Below, in pieces: positions 51,663-60,730 of a DNA stretch of 64,000 bases. The DNA lies in contig NZ_JACOIK010000018.1 of the NCBI RefSeq assembly GCF_014692515.1, forward strand, positions 1 through 64,000. The letters run 5' to 3'. A model generated the notes under the pieces. The model did not search any database and had not been told where the DNA came from. It saw nothing but the letters and a program-made list of their open reading frames with translations. The number at the start of each line of letters is the position of its first letter. Position 1 is the first letter of the stretch. Both the position numbers and the translations under genes were made by a program. The stretch is from Sphingobacterium micropteri. Its GTDB lineage: Bacteria; Bacteroidota; Bacteroidia; Sphingobacteriales; Sphingobacteriaceae.

Positions 51663-54434
51663 ATGAGTATATATAACGATTACATTCAGGAAATCGAAGA
51701 GAGAAAAGGACAAGGTCTTCATCCTAAACCTATTGATGGAGCAGAATTGTTAAGTGAAATCATTGAACAGATTAAAGATTCGAATAATCCATATCGGAAA
51801 GATTCAATTCAGTTTTTTGTGTACAATACCTTGCCTGGAACGACGCCCGCTGCAGGTGTAAAGGCTAAATTTCTCAAGGAAATTATCCTTGGACAGTTTT
51901 TTGTCGAAGAAATTACGCCGGCTTTTGCATTTGAGTTGTTGTCGCATATGAAGGGTGGGCCTTCCATCGAAGTATTGCTTGATCTAGCTTTAAGTGAAGA
52001 TGCTGCAATTGCCAAAGAAGCCGCAAAAGTTTTGAAAACACAAGTATTCCTTTACGATGCGGATACGGATCGTTTAAAATCAGCTTACGAAAGTGGAAAT
52101 GCTATTGCGAAAGAGATTTTGGAGAGTTATGCAAAAGCGGAATTTTTTACAGAGTTACCTGAAGTGCCTGAAGAAATAAACGTTGTTACTTATATCGCTG
52201 CCGAGGGAGATATTTCTACAGATTTATTATCTCCGGGTAATCAGGCGCATTCACGTTCTGACCGTGAGTTGCATGGAAAATGTATGATGTCGCTTCATGC
52301 GCAAGTGGAAATCAAAGCCTTACAAGCGAAACATCCGAATGCAAGTGTGATGTTAATTGCCGAAAAAGGGACGATGGGCGTAGGTTCGTCGCGTATGTCG
52401 GGAGTCAATAATGTTGCGCTCTGGACGGGTAAACAAGCGAGTCCTTATGTGCCGTTTGTAAATATTGCGCCGATCGTAGCAGGAACAAATGGGATTTCGC
52501 CGATTTTTCTAACGACAGTAGATGTGACCGGAGGTATTGGTATTGATTTGAAGAACTGGGTTAAAAAAATCGATGCCGATGGGAGACCCGTGTTGAACGA
52601 AAAAGGTGAACCGATTTTAGAACAAGTGTATTCTGTAGCTACCGGTACCGTATTGACCATTAATACGAAAACAAAAAAATTATATAACGGTGATCAGGAG
52701 TTGATTGATATTTCCAAATCATTAACTCCTCAGAAAATGGAGTTCATCAAAGCTGGAGGTTCGTATGCTATTGTGTTCGGTAAAAAAATCCAGACATTTG
52801 CAGCAAGAATTTTGGAGGTAGAAGCTCCGCAGGTATTTGCAGCTTCGAAGGAAATCACCGTCGAAGGACAAGGGCTGACAGCTGTTGAAAAAATATTTAA
52901 CAAAAATGCTGTTGGTGTCACAGCAGATAAAGTTTTGCATGCCGGTTCAGACGTTCGCGTACAAGTTAACATCGTTGGCTCGCAAGATACAACAGGTTTG
53001 ATGACGGCCCAGGAATTGGAATCTATGGCAGCTACTGTCATATCACCTATTGTCGATGGAGCGTATCAGTCAGGTTGCCATACAGCTTCGGTTTGGGATA
53101 AAAAAGCGCAGGCTAACATCCCGAAATTAATGAAGTTTATGAACGATTTTGGGTTGATTACAGCGCGGGATCCGAAAGGTGAATATCATGCGATGACCGA
53201 TGTTATCCATAAAGTGTTGAACGACATTACCGTCGACGAATGGGCAATCATCATCGGTGGTGACTCCCATACGAGGATGTCTAAAGGGGTAGCTTTTGGT
53301 GCCGACTCGGGAACTGTTGCGTTGGCTTTAGCGACCGGTGAGGCTTCTATGCCGATTCCGGAATCTGTTAAAGTAACCTTTAAAGGCGAGATGAAAGATT
53401 ATATGGATTTCCGCGATGTGGTTCACGCGACACAAGCCCAAATGCTTAAACAATTTGGTGGTGAAAACGTATTCCAAGGAAGGGTTATCGAAGTTCATAT
53501 CGGAACACTTCCCGCTGACCAAGCCTTTACGTTTACCGATTGGACGGCAGAAATGAAAGCGAAAGCATCTATCTGTATTTCGGAAGATGATACCTTGATT
53601 GAGTCATTGGAAATTGCGAAACGTAGAATCCAGATCATGATTGATAAGGGAATGGATAACAACAACGCGGTGCTCCAAGGCTTGATTAATAAAGCGAATA
53701 AACGTATTGAAGAAATCAAATCTAGTGAAAAACCAGCCTTGAAGCCAGATGCCGATGCAAAATATTACGCTGAAGTGGTGATTGATTTGGATATCATCGA
53801 TGAACCAATGATTGCCGATCCGGATGTCAACAACGAAGATGTTTCGAAACGCTATACACATGATACGATACGTGATTTGACGTATTACGGTGGTGATAAA
53901 AAAGTGGACCTTGGTTTCGTAGGCTCGTGTATGGTACACAAAGGTGATTTGAAAATTGTTTCTAAAATGCTGCGTAATATAGAAGAACAGCAGGGTGAAG
54001 TGAAATTTAATGCACCTTTGGTTGTAGCCGCTCCGACTTATAATATTATTGATGAGTTGAAAGAAGAAGGAGATTGGGCATTGTTGGAAAAATATTCCGG
54101 ATTTGAGTTTAACGACGCTGCACCAAAGGGTGCCGCCCGTACAGAATATGAAAATATGATGTATTTGGAACGTCCAGGTTGCAATCTTTGTATGGGTAAC
54201 CAAGAAAAAGCGGAGAAAGGTGACACGGTAATGGCTACGTCAACCCGTCTTTTCCAAGGTCGTGTAGTCGAAGATTCGGAACGTAAAAAAGGAGAATCTT
54301 TGTTGGCTTCAACTCCGGTTGTCGTGTTATCGGCAATTTTGGGAAGAATTCCGACAATTGAAGAATATAAAGCGGCTGTAGTCGATATCGATTTGACTAA
54401 ATTCACACCGTCAAACAAGCAACTTGTTCATTAG
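51663..54434 (+). CDS. acnB: Aconitate hydratase B / 2-methylisocitrate dehydratase
   Basis: 923 residues. The HEAT-like N-terminal domain (1-160) is specific to AcnB. The swivel domain follows, ahead of the core: order 4-1-2-3. Iron-sulfur ligands are in VGSCMVHKGD and RPGCNLCMGN, and the substrate site includes GGDSHTRMSKGVAFGAD. It isomerises citrate to isocitrate. A second, unrelated-order aconitase is encoded directly after it. Confidence 0.97.
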   Translation: MSIYNDYIQEIEERKGQGLHPKPIDGAELLSEIIEQIKDSNNPYRKDSIQFFVYNTLPGTTPAAGVKAKFLKEIILGQFFVEEITPAFAFELLSHMKGGPSIEVLLDLALSEDAAIAKEAAKVLKTQVFLYDADTDRLKSAYESGNAIAKEILESYAKAEFFTELPEVPEEINVVTYIAAEGDISTDLLSPGNQAHSRSDRELHGKCMMSLHAQVEIKALQAKHPNASVMLIAEKGTMGVGSSRMSGVNNVALWTGKQASPYVPFVNIAPIVAGTNGISPIFLTTVDVTGGIGIDLKNWVKKIDADGRPVLNEKGEPILEQVYSVATGTVLTINTKTKKLYNGDQELIDISKSLTPQKMEFIKAGGSYAIVFGKKIQTFAARILEVEAPQVFAASKEITVEGQGLTAVEKIFNKNAVGVTADKVLHAGSDVRVQVNIVGSQDTTGLMTAQELESMAATVISPIVDGAYQSGCHTASVWDKKAQANIPKLMKFMNDFGLITARDPKGEYHAMTDVIHKVLNDITVDEWAIIIGGDSHTRMSKGVAFGADSGTVALALATGEASMPIPESVKVTFKGEMKDYMDFRDVVHATQAQMLKQFGGENVFQGRVIEVHIGTLPADQAFTFTDWTAEMKAKASICISEDDTLIESLEIAKRRIQIMIDKGMDNNNAVLQGLINKANKRIEEIKSSEKPALKPDADAKYYAEVVIDLDIIDEPMIADPDVNNEDVSKRYTHDTIRDLTYYGGDKKVDLGFVGSCMVHKGDLKIVSKMLRNIEEQQGEVKFNAPLVVAAPTYNIIDELKEEGDWALLEKYSGFEFNDAAPKGAARTEYENMMYLERPGCNLCMGNQEKAEKGDTVMATSTRLFQGRVVEDSERKKGESLLASTPVVVLSAILGRIPTIEEYKAAVVDIDLTKFTPSNKQLVH

Positions 54435-54459
54435 TTGTAGGTAATTTCAATCGTACGGA

Positions 54460-54500
54460 CAGCATCCGAAATCCATATCGATTTCGGATGCTGTTTTTTT
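54460..54500 (+). terminator. Terminator of acnB
   Basis: cagcatccgaaat (54460-54472) pairs perfectly with atttcggatgctg (54481-54493), followed by a run of seven T. A very strong intrinsic terminator, so the second aconitase has its own promoter. Confidence 0.95.
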
Positions 54501-54532
54501 GTAGGTCAACGCTCGCTTTCCATTCTTGACAA

Positions 54533-54564
54533 TTTGATATTTACACCATTTTTTCGTATCTTTC
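54533..54564 (+). promoter_or_regulatory. Promoter of acnA
   Basis: TTTG at 54533-54536, 20 bases, then TATCTTTC at 54557-54564. This nearly fits the Bacteroidota form TTTG-N19-TAnnTTTG. The start codon is 44 bases downstream. Confidence 0.6.
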
Positions 54565-54608
54565 GCTAAATCAAATTGTTAATAAACGAATTTATTTAGA
54601 GAGAGAAT

Positions 54609-56876
54609 ATGGCTTTTGACATTGAAATGATTAGGAAGGTGTATAGCCAATATGACGAACGCATTGCTGCTGCGCGTCAAGTGGTTAATAAACCTTTAAC
54701 GCTTGCGGAGAAAATTCTGTATACACATTTATGGGCAGGAACCGCAACCGAAGCTTATGAGCGAGGAGCTTCTTATGTAGATTTTGCACCGGATCGTGTT
54801 GCCATGCAAGATGCTACGGCACAAATGGCTTTATTGCAGTTTATGCAAGCCGGACGCCCTAAAGTAGCGGTACCTTCAACTGTTCACTGTGACCACTTAA
54901 TCCAGGCAAGGGATGGTGCGGAACAGGACTTGACACGAGCGAAAAACGAAAGCTCAGAAGTATTTAATTTTTTATCTTCTGTATCCAATAAATATGGAAT
55001 AGGCTTTTGGAAGCCAGGGGCAGGTATTATCCACCAAGTGGTGTTGGAGAACTATGCTTTCCCTGGTGGAATGATGATTGGAACGGACTCACACACAGTG
55101 AATGCCGGAGGCTTAGGTATGGTGGCTATTGGTGTTGGCGGAGCTGACGCTTGCGATGTCATGGCTGGTTTACCATGGGAACTTAAATTCCCAAAACTAA
55201 TCGGTGTTAAATTGACCGGTAAGTTATCTGGATGGGTTGCACCAAAAGATGTCATTCTAAAAGTAGCCGGTATTTTGACGGTAAAAGGTGGTACAGGTGC
55301 TATTGTCGAGTATTTTGGCGAAGGAGCAGAGTCCTTATCATGTACAGGTAAAGGTACCATTTGTAACATGGGGGCGGAGATTGGAGCAACAACTTCGACT
55401 TTCGGTTATGATGCTTCTATGGAACGTTATCTACGTGCCACTGATCGTGCTGACGTTGCTGATGCAGCAAATGCAATCAAACAGCATCTAACAGCCGATC
55501 CTGAAGTATATGCGAATCCAGAGCAATATTTTGATCAGTTAATTGAAATCAATTTGTCTGAATTGGAACCGTCGTTGAATGGTCCGTTTACACCGGATTT
55601 ATATACGCCGGTTTCGCGTATGCGCGAAGAAGCGGAAAAGAATGGTTGGCCTTTAAAAGTCGAATGGGGGTTGATCGGTTCCTGTACAAACTCTTCTTAC
55701 GAGGATTTATCCCGTGCCGCTTCAATTGCTAAACAGGCTATTGATAAAGGCTTGGTTACAAAAGCGGAATTTGGTATTAACCCGGGTTCGGAACAGGTAC
55801 GATATACAGCAGACCGTGACGGTTTGCTAAAAACGTTTGAAGATTTAAACGCTACTATCTTTACGAACGCTTGTGGCCCTTGTATCGGTATGTGGGATCG
55901 TGCTGGAGCTGATAGACAAGAGAAAAATACCATTGTCCACTCGTTTAACAGAAACTTTGCAAAACGTGCTGACGGTAATCCAAATACGTACGCCTTTGTG
56001 ACTTCTCCGGAAATGGTGGCCGCAATTGCTATCGCTGGTAATCTAGGGTTTAACCCAGTTACGGATACGTTGACTAACAAAAACGGTGAGCAGGTTAAAC
56101 TGGATCCACCAACAGGTGATGAATTGCCGTCAAAAGGTTTTGATGTGGAAGATCCAGGATATCAGGCGCCAGCAGCCGATGGTTCGGCAGTAACAGTGGA
56201 CGTATCGCCTACGTCTGATCGTCTTCAATTATTAGAACCATTCGCTGCATGGGAAGGTACGGATCTTACTGGATTGAAACTGTTAATAAAAGCCAAGGGT
56301 AAATGTACGACCGACCATATTTCGATGGCAGGGCCTTGGTTGAAATATCGAGGGCATTTGGATAATATTTCTAACAATATGCTTATTGGAGCGGTCAATT
56401 TCTTTAACGATAAAACAGACTTTGTGAAGAATCAATTGACTGGTGAATATGCGGCAGTGCCAGCTACACAACGTGCCTACAAAGCGGCAGGTATTGGTTC
56501 GATCGTCGTTGGTGATGAAAACTATGGTGAAGGATCTTCTCGTGAACATGCGGCCATGGAGCCTCGTCATCTAGGTGTGCGTGCGGTGTTAGTTAAATCT
56601 TTCGCCCGTATTCACGAAACCAACTTAAAGAAACAAGGTATGTTGGGCTTAACGTTTGACAATAAGGACGATTACGATAAAATTAAAGAGGATGATACTA
56701 TTGACATCATTGGCTTAACAACGTTTGCTCCTGGAAAACCATTGACTATTGTCTTGCATCATGCTGATGGCACACAAGATAGTATCTTGGTTAATCATAC
56801 ATACAATGCACAGCAGATTGAATGGTTTAAAGCCGGTGGAGCATTGAATATTATCCGTGCAAATCAAACGAAATAA
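54609..56876 (+). CDS. acnA: Aconitate hydratase, mitochondrial/AcnA type
   Basis: 755 residues, the length of mitochondrial-type aconitases. The core includes STVHCDHLI, GTDSHTVNAGGLGMVAIGVGG and the cluster ligands in GSCTNSSYED and NACGPCIGMW. The C-terminal swivel domain has GDENYGEGSSREHAAMEPRHLG. It does the same citrate-isocitrate step as AcnB, encoded 170 bp upstream. The pair may differ in oxidant or iron sensitivity. Confidence 0.97.
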   Translation: MAFDIEMIRKVYSQYDERIAAARQVVNKPLTLAEKILYTHLWAGTATEAYERGASYVDFAPDRVAMQDATAQMALLQFMQAGRPKVAVPSTVHCDHLIQARDGAEQDLTRAKNESSEVFNFLSSVSNKYGIGFWKPGAGIIHQVVLENYAFPGGMMIGTDSHTVNAGGLGMVAIGVGGADACDVMAGLPWELKFPKLIGVKLTGKLSGWVAPKDVILKVAGILTVKGGTGAIVEYFGEGAESLSCTGKGTICNMGAEIGATTSTFGYDASMERYLRATDRADVADAANAIKQHLTADPEVYANPEQYFDQLIEINLSELEPSLNGPFTPDLYTPVSRMREEAEKNGWPLKVEWGLIGSCTNSSYEDLSRAASIAKQAIDKGLVTKAEFGINPGSEQVRYTADRDGLLKTFEDLNATIFTNACGPCIGMWDRAGADRQEKNTIVHSFNRNFAKRADGNPNTYAFVTSPEMVAAIAIAGNLGFNPVTDTLTNKNGEQVKLDPPTGDELPSKGFDVEDPGYQAPAADGSAVTVDVSPTSDRLQLLEPFAAWEGTDLTGLKLLIKAKGKCTTDHISMAGPWLKYRGHLDNISNNMLIGAVNFFNDKTDFVKNQLTGEYAAVPATQRAYKAAGIGSIVVGDENYGEGSSREHAAMEPRHLGVRAVLVKSFARIHETNLKKQGMLGLTFDNKDDYDKIKEDDTIDIIGLTTFAPGKPLTIVLHHADGTQDSILVNHTYNAQQIEWFKAGGALNIIRANQTK

Positions 56877-56899
56877 ATTTAAGTAAGTAAACGAATGCG

Positions 56900-56933
56900 A
56901 AAGCCGCGGCTCTTTAATAGGTCGTGGCTTTTT
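56900..56933 (+). terminator. Terminator of acnA
   Basis: aaagccgcggc (56900-56910) pairs with gtcgtggcttt (56921-56931) with two G-U pairs, followed by more T. It separates acnA from the convergent methyltransferase gene. Confidence 0.85.
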
Positions 56934-56941
56934 CTATGGTC

Positions 56942-58123
56942 TTAAATGCGCTTCGCATACACAACCACAAGCCGGTCATCATATAGTGTCGTAAAATATA
57001 AATAATCTTCTCCGCCCTCTTTAATTTTGAATTTCTTTCGGATCTGTTCGACTTTTAAAGGAAAATTTTTAGTGACGATATTGGCTTTCGCTACACCAAC
57101 ACTTTTTTTAAATATAGAAAACGGAACAACCTGTTGTATACGAAAGACACGTCCAGGAAAATCACCTATGACATCATCGTGGCTATACAAATGGCTGTGC
57201 TGATGTAGTTTCTGAAGATGGAAAGCGGTAGCGACAGATTTAAAAGCACCCGCTTTGGTAATGGCCACATCAGGGTCATATAGAAAGTTTGTCGGTTTCC
57301 CCAATGTTGGTACCGTTTCCTTCTCTTGTATATAATTAAAAGAGAACGTCTGCGATTTGTCTGCCGATAGACGTACGGCATGAATAGTCGGTATGCCTTG
57401 AAAAGATTTCTCCTGGACAAACAATAATTCCTTACAATCGTTTTCGATGCTGATGACGTATACTTCTCTGACATGTGGCAGTACATTTAATGCCCCCGAG
57501 ATATCGAGCAGTGGTGCTGATTTAGTGAGGAGCGTATCCGAATGTTCAAAAAATAAGGATTGATAAGCGAGTATATTAGGTTCGCAATCTTCCAGCCGGA
57601 AAACTTTTTGATTTTTTACTCTACGGGATGGATCAGTATAAATATAATCATATCGTTTACGTGATGAAGCTAAGAAAGTGATGCCATCTCCCGTGTGAAA
57701 TTGTACGTTGTCTATAGCTAATTCAAGAAAATTATGCGCTACGATTTGCGACAGTTGGGGGTTAATTTCACAATGTATTACTTTTTTTGCACAACGTGCA
57801 AAAAAATAGCTGTCCACACCAAACCCTCCCGTCAAATCTAACACCGTACAGTCTGGTGAAAGAAGGGAAACCTTGAACTTTCCAGTCTTGGCAGAGGAAC
57901 ACTGCTCCAGGTTAAGTTTTTCGGGGAAATATAAGGCTTTGTCTTGTTTTAGCCATTCCGGCATTTTACTGCTCACTTTTTGCCAGCCGGTTATCTGTTG
58001 TGCAAGTTCTGACGATGAGACGCCCTCAAATGGACTTTTTTTCAACGCAATCCGGCTTGCATCCATGTCAGCATGCTGTCGGATAAACGTCTGAACTTCC
58101 GCTAACAAAATGTTTCCGTTCAC
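56942..58123 (-). CDS. THUMP-like class I SAM-dependent methyltransferase
   Basis: 393 residues. A helical N-terminus leads to a SAM-binding core with motif I VLDLTGGFGVDSYFFA (about 94-109), HCEINPQLSQIVAHN, and DYIYTDPSRRVKNQKVFRLEDCEPN carrying the DPSRR motif IV. The C-terminal THUMP-like domain is found in a Bacteroidota family of uncharacterised RNA methyltransferases. It starts 3 bp after the aspartate kinase stop. Confidence 0.8.
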   Translation of the reverse strand: MNGNILLAEVQTFIRQHADMDASRIALKKSPFEGVSSSELAQQITGWQKVSSKMPEWLKQDKALYFPEKLNLEQCSSAKTGKFKVSLLSPDCTVLDLTGGFGVDSYFFARCAKKVIHCEINPQLSQIVAHNFLELAIDNVQFHTGDGITFLASSRKRYDYIYTDPSRRVKNQKVFRLEDCEPNILAYQSLFFEHSDTLLTKSAPLLDISGALNVLPHVREVYVISIENDCKELLFVQEKSFQGIPTIHAVRLSADKSQTFSFNYIQEKETVPTLGKPTNFLYDPDVAITKAGAFKSVATAFHLQKLHQHSHLYSHDDVIGDFPGRVFRIQQVVPFSIFKKSVGVAKANIVTKNFPLKVEQIRKKFKIKEGGEDYLYFTTLYDDRLVVVYAKRI

Positions 58124-58126
58124 CCT

Positions 58127-59395
58127 TTAGCTCCTTAACTCCTTAACTAGTAACTGGCAGGTGTAACTATCTTTCAGCTCCCGGATAATTTCCTTATTCA
58201 CCAATACCCGATCGATAGTTTCTTGATTATAATAGCGTATCGTAATAAGTTCCAAACCCTTTTCAACACTTACCTTATAGCGTTTTTCCAATTCTTCGAG
58301 CAAGACATCCACATTAGCACCGGTATCATCAATACTAACACAGAAGCTTATGGCGCTGTTGTGCATCATATTTATTTTGATACGGTGGTTATGGAAGAGG
58401 TTGAATATATGGCTTAAGTTATCCTCTACAATAAAAGAAAAATCCCGCGGCTGTATACTCACAAAAACCTGATTGACTTTAAAAATAAAAGAAGGAATAG
58501 GCAGTCCATCATTTGTCGTACGAATCAGTGTTCCGGGTTGCTCGGGAGCGACAAAAGAGCGTACATTTAACGTGATTTTCTTGTTCTGTAACGGTTTAAT
58601 TGTCTTCGGATGGATAACTGTTGCCCCGTAATACGTTAACTCAATAGCGTCGGTATAGGATAATTCCGGAATGAGTTCTGTCGGATTAAACCATTTTGGA
58701 TCAGCATTGAGCACACCGGGTACATCTTTCCATATGGTCACATTATCAACCTGTAGGCAAGCTGCGAATATAGCTGCCGAATAATCGGATCCCTCGCGAC
58801 CCAGCGTTGTGGTGAAGTTTTCCGAGGTAGAGCCGATAAAACCTTGTGTGATAATGATTTGATTGTCGAGTATACTTGGTAATTCTCTGCGGATTTTATC
58901 TTCTGTTTTTTGCCAGTTAACGTCTGCTTCCCGATAGGTGTTGTCCGTAAAAATGTAATCACGTGCATCTATCCATTTGATAGGCAACCCAATGTGGGTA
59001 CAGTAAGCAGCAAGGATTTTTGAAGAAACAATTTCGCCGGCAGAAACAATCTGATCATGCAGATAGTCGTATGCATCTTGTGGTTCTTCTTCCAGTATCC
59101 ATTCAATTTCTACGAAGCAATTTGCAATTTCATCAAATATGGGATGATGCGATACGCCGAAAAGTGCTGTCAGAATCTGTTGATGTGCTGTTTTTACCTT
59201 TTCCAACAAGTCAAATGCTTGCCCGGTCTGGTCCGCAAAATGTTGGGTAACCTCGGTCAGCGCATTGGTGGTTTTACCAAGTGCAGAAACCACCACAAGC
59301 AACTCATCCTCCTTATATTTAGTTATAATATCTGCTACATTTCGGATGCTGTCCGCATCTTTTACTGATGCTCCGCCAAATTTAAATACTTGCAT
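58127..59395 (-). CDS. lysC: Aspartate kinase (monofunctional)
   Basis: 422 residues. Kinase N-terminus QVFKFGGASVKDADSI and LGREGSDYSAAIFA define aspartokinase. A C-terminal ACT-type domain pair from about 300 suggests feedback control by lysine or threonine. It phosphorylates aspartate for the lysine, methionine and threonine branch. No dehydrogenase domain is fused. Confidence 0.95.
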   Translation of the reverse strand: MQVFKFGGASVKDADSIRNVADIITKYKEDELLVVVSALGKTTNALTEVTQHFADQTGQAFDLLEKVKTAHQQILTALFGVSHHPIFDEIANCFVEIEWILEEEPQDAYDYLHDQIVSAGEIVSSKILAAYCTHIGLPIKWIDARDYIFTDNTYREADVNWQKTEDKIRRELPSILDNQIIITQGFIGSTSENFTTTLGREGSDYSAAIFAACLQVDNVTIWKDVPGVLNADPKWFNPTELIPELSYTDAIELTYYGATVIHPKTIKPLQNKKITLNVRSFVAPEQPGTLIRTTNDGLPIPSFIFKVNQVFVSIQPRDFSFIVEDNLSHIFNLFHNHRIKINMMHNSAISFCVSIDDTGANVDVLLEELEKRYKVSVEKGLELITIRYYNQETIDRVLVNKEIIRELKDSYTCQLLVKELRS

Positions 59396-59671
59396 TAAAA
59401 TGTTTTTTATTTTAAAGTTTTCAGGAAAAAGCTGTATCGGTTGAATACTAAGCTTTTATAAAGATTATCAAAAAAGTCAGGTAACGATTTGGTAACGGTG
59501 CTTATTACTTTGTTTTTCAATACATTTCCGTTCGCTCGTAGCAAATATACATATTTTTCAGAAATCCGTCCCAATCAATTATATTTTCTTAAAATATCAA
59601 TAAATATTAAACCAAATAGACATCTTTGAGATGGCTATTTCCATTTTGTAATCCTTGTACTTGCATTTTTA

Positions 59672-59702
59672 TTTGTGTATTCAAAATGTTTTTTTATCTT
59701 TG
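59672..59702 (+). promoter_or_regulatory. Strong promoter ahead of the defence island
   Basis: TTTG at 59672-59675, exactly 19 bases, then TATCTTTG at 59695-59702. This is a perfect Bacteroidota -33/-7 pair. It lies about 260 bp upstream of the CBASS operon and points towards it. Confidence 0.7.
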
Positions 59703-59708
59703 TACAAG

Positions 59709-59765
59709 AATTACTAAAACAAAAAAACCAAATTCTACTGCACATAGATTTGGTTTTAAGATATT
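59709..59765 (+). ncRNA. Candidate small RNA or CBASS leader
   Basis: Just after the promoter, aaaaccaaat (59724-59733) pairs with atttggtttt (59748-59757) around a 14-base loop, followed by taagatattttt. Read as a terminator this would give an RNA of about 55 bases; read as an attenuator it would control transcription into the CBASS genes. The stem is A/T-rich, so termination may be partial. Confidence 0.5.
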
Positions 59766-59959
59766 TTTGATGTTTGACTTATAAAATCCCCGTATTGCGC
59801 TTAACAATACATCTCCTGAGGCTAGTCACCTCATTATGGTTTAGAGTATTATAGTCTGTTTCGTTTTTGCAAAACTATGTATTTATATGTATATACACAA
59901 GTTTTCATTGGTTATAATGCTCTATTAAGCAATTTTTATAAATATTTAAATCTAAGCTA
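59766..59959. other. Structured region between small RNA candidate and CBASS
   Basis: Two perfect hairpins lie 6 bases apart, both with 7-base loops: gtattg/caatac (59792-59797, 59805-59810) and tgagg/cctca (59817-59821, 59829-59833). An A/T-rich stretch continues to the first CBASS gene. No gene seen. The paired 7-base-loop hairpins recall tRNA arms, but no acceptor stem or T-loop sequence is present. Confidence 0.4.
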
Positions 59960-60730
59960 ATGGCAGCAAACACAGTTTTAGCAGCTTTAGGTATGGCTGC
60001 TGGTAAGGTTATCATAAAAAAAGCAACAGAATCGTTGCTAGATAACAAAAATCAAATTTATACCTATTTACAGTCCAATTTTACTAAATTAAAGAATGAG
60101 GATGTTCGATTTTCTATCAGTTATTTAATCAGAATTAAAATTCCCGGCACTTCTAAATTTTTGTTAGTTCGTGGTCACCGTATTAAAGACCAACTACAAC
60201 CTGTAGGTGGTGTTTACAAAAAACTTAACGGTTTTTCAGAATTTGAAAAATGGGGATATAAGGAAGATTGCGGAGCGAAGGGAATGAAATCGGATGATAT
60301 TAGCAAAGACGATTTACGTTTTCGAGTGAAAGGTAAATATGCTTTAGATGTTATTAAATGGTTTGAATCCAGAAAAGACCGTGAAACAACCTATGACCGT
60401 GAATTCAACGAAGAGCTTATTGAAGACCATGGATTTGATAAAGATATTTTTTACTCCAAATCATTCAGAGAGGTGCAAAAAACGATGAAAGTATTTGGTT
60501 ACAGTACTTTTCATCAATGTTATGAAGTTTTGATTTATGACATTGTTGAGTTTCTTCCAACTCTGGAACAAGAAGTAGTGCTGAAAAAACTTCTAAAAAA
60601 TCCTCGCAAATTAGGCAGTGATTTCATGGTAGTAGACATCAGCGAAATTGAAAGATTATTGGTAATTGAGCATGAAGAACAAATTGCTAAAATTGGAGAA
60701 CACACAAAATATTTAATCAATGAAAAATAA
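59960..60730 (+). CDS. CBASS-associated NUDIX-like protein, probable effector
   Basis: 256 residues. A short hydrophobic N-terminus (VLAALGMAAGKVII) may anchor or oligomerise it. A Nudix fold is suggested by FLLVRGHRIKDQLQPVGGVY (about 67-86) and a Nudix-box-like REFNEELIEDHGF (147-159), which is close to RE-U-x-EE-x-G-U. The full 23-residue Nudix box is not intact. Proteins of this type are known as SMODS-associated NUDIX proteins. The effector role is inferred from position: it is the first gene, and its last codons overlap the CD-NTase start by 11 bp. Confidence 0.7.
   Translation: MAANTVLAALGMAAGKVIIKKATESLLDNKNQIYTYLQSNFTKLKNEDVRFSISYLIRIKIPGTSKFLLVRGHRIKDQLQPVGGVYKKLNGFSEFEKWGYKEDCGAKGMKSDDISKDDLRFRVKGKYALDVIKWFESRKDRETTYDREFNEELIEDHGFDKDIFYSKSFREVQKTMKVFGYSTFHQCYEVLIYDIVEFLPTLEQEVVLKKLLKNPRKLGSDFMVVDISEIERLLVIEHEEQIAKIGEHTKYLINEK

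Noticed and set aside
59792..59833. tRNA or tracrRNA
   Set aside because: Two 7-base-loop hairpins recall tRNA arms, but there is no acceptor stem, no T-loop consensus, and no cas9 or repeat array nearby.
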